Shown here piece by piece: positions 5,993-9,586 of a stretch of 9,586 nucleotides of DNA. Source of the stretch: CBDTTM01 sp965363355 (GTDB lineage: Bacteria; Bacillota; Negativicutes; Selenomonadales; Selenomonadaceae). Within the stretch, counting starts at the first letter, position 1, and every line of letters begins with the position of its first letter. Below the pieces are notes generated by a model, which had not been told where the DNA came from, made no database searches, and worked only from the letters and a program-made list of their open reading frames with translations. A program made the position numbers and the translations under genes. The DNA lies in assembly GCA_965363355.1 (NCBI GenBank), contig CBDTTM010000089.1, positions 1 through 9,586 on the forward strand, written 5' to 3'.

Positions 5993-7342
5993 ATGGCATC
6001 TACCGTAATCGACAGCGAAGTTTGGGGCTGCTTGTTCAGCACTGATAAAATGAGAGATATTTTCAGTGATAAAAATCTGGTTCAAAAATTTCTCGATACA
6101 GAAGCAGCTTTAGCCAAGGCACAAGGCGAACTCGGAGTCATTCCGAAAGAAAAAGCCGATGAAATCTGCGCCAAAGCAAAAGCAGAACTTCTCGATATCG
6201 CCCAAATCGGAGAAAACTATAAATCTTCAATCACAATTGTTCCTGTCCTAAAAGAATTCAAAAAAGTCCTCAATGACAATGCCGGTGAATTCGTTCACTG
6301 GGGTGCCACCAGTCATGACATTGTAGACACTGGCATGGTGCTTATGGAACGCGATGCTTATGAAGTCATTTTAAAACAAATGAAGAATTGCCAAAGATTT
6401 GTATTACAACAAGTGAAAAAACATCGGGACACAATCATGTGTGGTCGTACCCATGTCATTCATGCCTTGCCCATCACGTTTGGTTACAAAGCTGCTGTGT
6501 GGGCCGATGAACTAGGCCGAGATATTCAACGTCTTGAAGAAATCAAAGACCGTGTATTCGTCGGCGAGCTTGCCGGAGCTGTTGGAACTTTGGCATCGCA
6601 TCAAGTCAAAGGACTTGAGGTCCAGGCTCGCACGATGGAAATTCTCGGCCTTAACGTTCCAACCATCGCGTGGCATGTCGCTCGCGACAATCAGGCTGAA
6701 TTCGTTAGTGTACTGGCAATCTGTGCTGGAACGATCAGCCGTATAGCCCATGAAATCCTTTCCCTGCAACGCACAGAAATCATTGAGCTTGAAGAACCTT
6801 TCTTCATGGGCAAAGTTGGATCCTCAACCATGCCGCATAAAAGAAACCCACAAGTCCTTGAAAATGTTCTCGCTTGCTGCCGCTCGGTAAGAAGCATCGC
6901 ACCTTCTATTGTCGAATCCATGATCAGTGAAAATGAACGTGATTGGGGCTGCTTCCTCACCGAATGGGAAGCTATTCCACGTGCTTGTCATTTGATGAGT
7001 GCCGCTCTAGAAAAATCGGAAGATATTCTAGAAAACCTCATCGTATATCCAAAGCATATGGAAGCAAACCTATTCAAGCTTCGCGGTCTTATGATGAGCG
7101 AATGCGTCATGATGCACATGGCACCCAAAATCGGCCGCATGAGTGCACACGACATCGTCTACAAAGCCTGCATGAAAGCGTATGAAGAAGAAGATACCAT
7201 GGAAAATGCCCTCAAGCATAACCCTACCGTTCGTGAAGAATTCAGCGATGAAGAAATCGCCTATATGCTCGATCCGCATAACTATATTGGTTTAGCTCCA
7301 GAATTTGCCGATCGTGTTTTAGAAAAATACGGCGTTAAATAA
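5993..7342 (+). CDS. Fumarase/aspartase-superfamily lyase (PurB/PcaB-like), substrate unknown
   Basis: A 449-residue cytosolic enzyme of the superfamily that forms homotetramers and cleaves C-N or C-O bonds by beta-elimination, usually yielding fumarate. Motifs in order: HWGATSHDIVDT (102-113); CGRTHVIHALPITFG (150-164), like the catalytic-histidine region; the signature loop GSSTMPHKRNP (276-286) with its serines; and an ADSL-type C-terminal domain (about 365-447). The segment ALPITFG and the GATS motif look like 3-carboxymuconate cycloisomerase (PcaB), whereas RTH keeps the histidine of adenylosuccinate lyase, so it fits neither cleanly. The ATG at 5993 has AGGGGGA 8 bases upstream and is preferred over the in-frame ATG at 5927. 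Context (divergent LysR regulator, carboxylate transporter, no purine genes) argues against housekeeping PurB and for catabolism of an imported carboxylate. Family certain, reaction not. Confidence 0.9.
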   Translation: MASTVIDSEVWGCLFSTDKMRDIFSDKNLVQKFLDTEAALAKAQGELGVIPKEKADEICAKAKAELLDIAQIGENYKSSITIVPVLKEFKKVLNDNAGEFVHWGATSHDIVDTGMVLMERDAYEVILKQMKNCQRFVLQQVKKHRDTIMCGRTHVIHALPITFGYKAAVWADELGRDIQRLEEIKDRVFVGELAGAVGTLASHQVKGLEVQARTMEILGLNVPTIAWHVARDNQAEFVSVLAICAGTISRIAHEILSLQRTEIIELEEPFFMGKVGSSTMPHKRNPQVLENVLACCRSVRSIAPSIVESMISENERDWGCFLTEWEAIPRACHLMSAALEKSEDILENLIVYPKHMEANLFKLRGLMMSECVMMHMAPKIGRMSAHDIVYKACMKAYEEEDTMENALKHNPTVREEFSDEEIAYMLDPHNYIGLAPEFADRVLEKYGVK

Positions 7343-7358
7343 AATGCGCTAAACAACT

Positions 7359-7408
7359 GGCTGACAAAACCGCGGCTCTGCACCTTCTGGTCAGCCGCGG
7401 TTTTATTT
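7359..7408 (+). terminator. Intra-operon terminator with a competing alternative hairpin
   Basis: A GC-rich 12-bp perfect stem (7366-7377 with 7393-7404, around CCGCGG) with a 15-nt loop runs into a T-rich stretch, 23 bases after the lyase stop. A second perfect stem, GGCTGAC (7359-7365) with GTCAGCC (7390-7396), uses part of the same 3' arm, so the two folds exclude each other. I find no convincing promoter between here and the transporter start at 7444, so the transporter probably depends on read-through. Confidence 0.8.
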
Positions 7409-7443
7409 ACCTAAATTTTGTGATTCAAAAAGGAAGTGTTTTC

Positions 7444-8850
7444 ATGTCTAAACAACTGCGTTCAGCAATTATTGTCGTGTTCATTGGCTGCCTCATTTGG
7501 TTTCTTCCAATACCAGATAATTTAACACCCCAAGCCTGGCATTTATTTGCTATATTTGCAGCTACCGTGGCTGCGTTGATTTTACAGCCGCTTCCCATCG
7601 GAGCCTGCGCCTTTATGGCCGTCACCTTTGCAGCCTTATCCGAAACCCTCAAAGTCGACGATGCCATTGCCGGCTATGGGAACTCGACCATTTGGCTCAT
7701 CATTAGTGCTTTCCTATTTGCCCGTGGCTTTATAAAAAGCGGCTTGGGGCAGCGAATAGCCTTTATCATCTACTATATCGGCAGATCTTCTCTGACCCTT
7801 GGCTATGCTATCACACTTAGCGATTTCGTCATTTCACCAGCAACGCCGTCAAGTACAGCTCGTGCCGGTGGAATCATTTATCCAATCATCCAAAGTCTTG
7901 CCCTGGCCCTTGATTCGAAGCCTGGTACAACGGCTCGCCGTTTCGGCGCTTATATCATGCAGATTGAATATCATGCCAATGCCATTACTTGTGCCATGTT
8001 CATGACCGCTATGGCCGGAAATCCTATGGCAATCGAATTGGCTGCAAAAACAGTTGGCATCCAAGTCAGTTGGGGCAACTGGGCCCTTGCCGCTATCGTG
8101 CCAGGACTTCTATCCTTGCTGCTCATGCCATATCTCCTCTATAAGCTATTCCCACCCGAAATCAAAGATATGCCCCATGCCAAGGAAATGGCAAAAAAAG
8201 AATTACAGTCTATGGGAAATATGCGACTAGATGAAAAAATCGTTGCCACTGTTTTTATTGGTGCACTTATTTTGTGGGCAACCGGCAGCATTACAAATAT
8301 CAATGCAACGGTTGTCGGCATGCTTGCCGTCTGCATCATGCTTTTAACAAAAGTCTTGAGCTGGCAAGATGTGTTAAATGAAAAAGGTGCCTGGGATACA
8401 ATGTTTTGGATGGGGTCTTTGATTGCCTTGGCTACAGCTTTGGCAAAAACTGGATTCATTTCCTGGTTGGCCGCTTTAGCTGGTGGTGCGATCCAAGATG
8501 CAGGCATAACCTGGTATATAGCCTTTCCTCTTTTGATTCTTGTGTATGTTTATTCTCACTATGCTTTTGCAAGCGTAACTGCGCATATCAGTGCAATGTA
8601 TGCCGCATTTCTCGCCATTTCAGTTGTCGTAGGAACACCACCACTTTTAGCAGCGCTCACCTTTGCCGCAATGTCAAATCTTATGATACCGCTAACACAT
8701 TACGGCGGTGGAGCAGCGCCGATCTTGTACGGAGCTGACTATGTCTCTATGGGGGACTGGTGGAAGCTCGGCTTCATTTTGACAACCGTAAACGTTTTGA
8801 TCTGGCTTTTCATCGGCGGTGCCTGGTGGAAGATCATCGGTCTATGGTAA
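7444..8850 (+). CDS. DASS-family (SLC13/CitT-like) carboxylate transporter
   Basis: A 468-residue inner-membrane protein of the divalent anion:sodium symporter family, in the branch with CitT and the plastid 2-oxoglutarate/malate translocator. It would move a di- or tricarboxylate by sodium symport or by exchange. It has about 11-12 hydrophobic segments. The first substrate/sodium loop is PATPSSTARAGG (132-143), with serine where many relatives have SNT. The second hairpin is YSHYAFASVTAHISAMY (370-386), and YHANA (176-180) also fits the family. The ATG at 7444 has AGGAAG 7 bases upstream and beats an in-frame GTG at 7420. It lies 101 bases after the lyase, beyond a hairpin, as the second gene of the presumed operon. 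Substrate is probably what the lyase cleaves, or the carrier may export fumarate or succinate in exchange; both are inference. Confidence 0.93.
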   Translation: MSKQLRSAIIVVFIGCLIWFLPIPDNLTPQAWHLFAIFAATVAALILQPLPIGACAFMAVTFAALSETLKVDDAIAGYGNSTIWLIISAFLFARGFIKSGLGQRIAFIIYYIGRSSLTLGYAITLSDFVISPATPSSTARAGGIIYPIIQSLALALDSKPGTTARRFGAYIMQIEYHANAITCAMFMTAMAGNPMAIELAAKTVGIQVSWGNWALAAIVPGLLSLLLMPYLLYKLFPPEIKDMPHAKEMAKKELQSMGNMRLDEKIVATVFIGALILWATGSITNINATVVGMLAVCIMLLTKVLSWQDVLNEKGAWDTMFWMGSLIALATALAKTGFISWLAALAGGAIQDAGITWYIAFPLLILVYVYSHYAFASVTAHISAMYAAFLAISVVVGTPPLLAALTFAAMSNLMIPLTHYGGGAAPILYGADYVSMGDWWKLGFILTTVNVLIWLFIGGAWWKIIGLW

Positions 8851-8854
8851 CAGC

Positions 8855-8870
8855 ATAATAATAATAATAA
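8855..8870. repeat. Short (ATA)n microsatellite
   Basis: About five tandem ATA units directly after the transporter stop codon (8848-8850). It is a simple AT-rich repeat with no sign of function. Confidence 0.7.
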
Positions 8871-8877
8871 AAATTTC

Positions 8878-8930
8878 AATAAATGATAAATGCTTCTATT
8901 TTTTACGAGGTTGCATTTATCATTTATTTT
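8878..8930. terminator. AT-rich 16-bp hairpin after the transporter, probable terminator
   Basis: A perfect 16-bp inverted repeat (8878-8893 with 8913-8928) with a 19-nt loop, followed by TT. The stem is AT-rich (three G/C pairs), so it is weaker than the other terminators here. It is the only candidate end for the lyase-transporter transcript. It also reaches into the -35 region of the next gene, so part of it could have an operator role. Confidence 0.5.
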
Positions 8931-8951
8931 GTATTGCCATTATGTTATAAT
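8923..8951 (+). promoter_or_regulatory. Promoter of the HD-domain gene
   Basis: TGTTATAAT (8943-8951) is a perfect consensus -10 with the extended TGn element. The -35 at 17-bp spacing is poor (TTTATT, 8923-8928) and lies within the 3' arm of the preceding hairpin. The leader to the ATG at 8982 would be about 25 nt. Confidence 0.6.
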
Positions 8952-8981
8952 CAGAGCAAAATTCAGGAGAGAAGGCTTTTT

Positions 8982-9476
8982 ATGGAATCTACTCACAGTG
9001 CTTTACTAAAAAAAATGATTGCCTATTATGCCGGTGATGCCAAACGCATTCAACATTTCCTCAAAGTCTATAGTTTTGCAAGCTTACTGGGAACACTCGA
9101 GTCATTGCCAAAAGAAAAGCAGTACCTTTTAGAGATCGCAGCTATTGTCCATGATATCGGCATCAAAATCAGCGAAGAAAAATACGGCAGCAGTGCCGGA
9201 AAATATCAAGAAATTGAAGGTCCGAATATTTCCCGGGAAATGCTTGGCGAACTCGGCTATGATGCCGCTTTGATTGACAGAGTTGCTTATCTTATCGGCC
9301 ATCATCATACCTATGGAAATATTGACGGACTCGACTATCAAATTCTTGTCGAGGCTGATTTTCTTGTCAATGCCTATGAAGATAATCTGTCATCAAAAGC
9401 TATCGATAGTTTTAAGCAAAAAGTATTCCGGACAAAGAGCGGAACGGCTTTATTACAGCAAATCTATCCTCATTGA
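8982..9476 (+). CDS. HD-domain metal-dependent phosphohydrolase, small stand-alone
   Basis: A 164-residue cytosolic protein made of little more than an HD domain. The metal-binding pattern is complete: H25 (RIQHFLKV), the H57-D58 pair (AAIVHDIG), the histidine cluster GHHHTY (106-111) and D126 (LVEADFLVN). Stand-alone HD proteins of this kind hydrolyse phosphate esters, often of nucleotides, but this one lacks RelA, GGDEF or PDE partner domains that would specify a substrate. The frame stays open upstream to 8883, but the ATG at 8982 has AGAAGG 6 bases away (and AGGAG just before it), follows the TATAAT promoter, and the upstream extension is non-conserved-looking leader sequence. Single-gene unit with its own promoter and terminator; no evident tie to the transport operon. 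Confidence 0.9.
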   Translation: MESTHSALLKKMIAYYAGDAKRIQHFLKVYSFASLLGTLESLPKEKQYLLEIAAIVHDIGIKISEEKYGSSAGKYQEIEGPNISREMLGELGYDAALIDRVAYLIGHHHTYGNIDGLDYQILVEADFLVNAYEDNLSSKAIDSFKQKVFRTKSGTALLQQIYPH

Positions 9477-9487
9477 AATTATAAAAT

Positions 9488-9537
9488 AAAGGGATGAGTG
9501 AATCAGTTACCAGAGCTGATTCACTCATCCCTTTTTT
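9488..9537 (+). terminator. Strong intrinsic terminator of the HD-domain gene
   Basis: A 19-bp perfect stem (9488-9506 with 9516-9534), a 9-nt loop and a T run to 9537, starting 11 bases after the stop codon. The A residues at the 5' base would also allow some function on the minus strand. Confidence 0.93.
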
Positions 9538-9538
9538 A

Positions 9539-9586
9539 GGCTCTATAATAAATGTTGTGGTTTTGATGAAAATCAAAACTACAACA
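9539..9586. mobile_element. Possible insertion-sequence end (ISL3-like), truncated by the window
   Basis: Immediately after the terminator T run the sequence starts GGCTCT and soon enters a 15-bp inverted repeat with one mismatch (9553-9567 with 9572-9586) around a GAAA loop. From memory, ISL3-family elements in Bacillota begin with GGCTCT-like inverted repeats, followed by subterminal dyads. No transposase is visible because the window ends. The alternative is a leader or operator of the next gene, since TATAAT occurs at 9544-9549. I cannot decide between these. Confidence 0.3.

Noticed and set aside
8883..8981. Extended N-terminus or a hydrophobic leader for the HD protein
   Set aside because: The region contains the terminator hairpin and a TATAAT promoter. 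The hydrophobic stretch arises from translating AT-rich non-coding DNA.
1..9586. CRISPR array, tRNA or rRNA genes, phage or toxin-antitoxin modules
   Set aside because: I found no regularly spaced direct repeats, no cloverleaf or rRNA-like sequence, and no gene of those types on either strand.

Overview
The window looks like chromosome of a motile, low-GC, probably anaerobic Bacillota species. This rests on strong AGGAGG-type ribosome binding sites, TTG/GTG start codons, AT-rich intergenic DNA with intrinsic terminators, and the protein families present. A Negativicutes member would fit the gene content, but that is a guess from memory of similar loci and no rRNA or tRNA is present to test it. 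I see no phage genes, CRISPR array or RNA gene.

Layout. (1) 1-1292, minus: 5' part of a methyl-accepting chemotaxis receptor with an extracellular dCache-type sensor; its C-terminal signalling tip lies beyond the window. (2) 1472-3220, minus: a half-size ABC exporter with its own terminator. (3) 3374-3793, plus: a small DUF212/YuiD-type membrane protein, read divergently from the ABC gene from a near-consensus promoter and a TTG start. (4) 3787-3836: a 23-bp perfect hairpin that serves as terminator for both converging units. (5) 3845-5619, minus: a LysR-type regulator followed at once by an unusual orphan protein that resembles the signal-input part of sigma-54 activators but has no AAA+ or DNA-binding domain. 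(6) 5620-5992: a long divergent control region with three matching palindromes of the form ATAA-N7-TTAT. (7) 5993-8850, plus: a fumarase/aspartase-superfamily lyase (PurB/PcaB-like) and a DASS-family carboxylate transporter, separated by a terminator that can also fold in an alternative way. (8) 8982-9476, plus: a compact HD-domain phosphohydrolase with its own promoter and terminator. (9) 9539-9586: a sequence resembling the end of an insertion sequence, cut by the window edge.

How the parts may work together. Regions 5-7 form a plausible catabolic module. The DASS carrier would bring in a di- or tricarboxylate, the lyase would split it (members of this superfamily usually release fumarate or a related unsaturated acid), and the divergent LysR protein, perhaps with the coupled orphan sensor, would switch the pair on. 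The substrate cannot be read from sequence. The main candidates for new biology are this module, the orphan sensor, and the three-site operator array. The flanking chemoreceptor, exporter, DUF212 and HD genes look like independent units.
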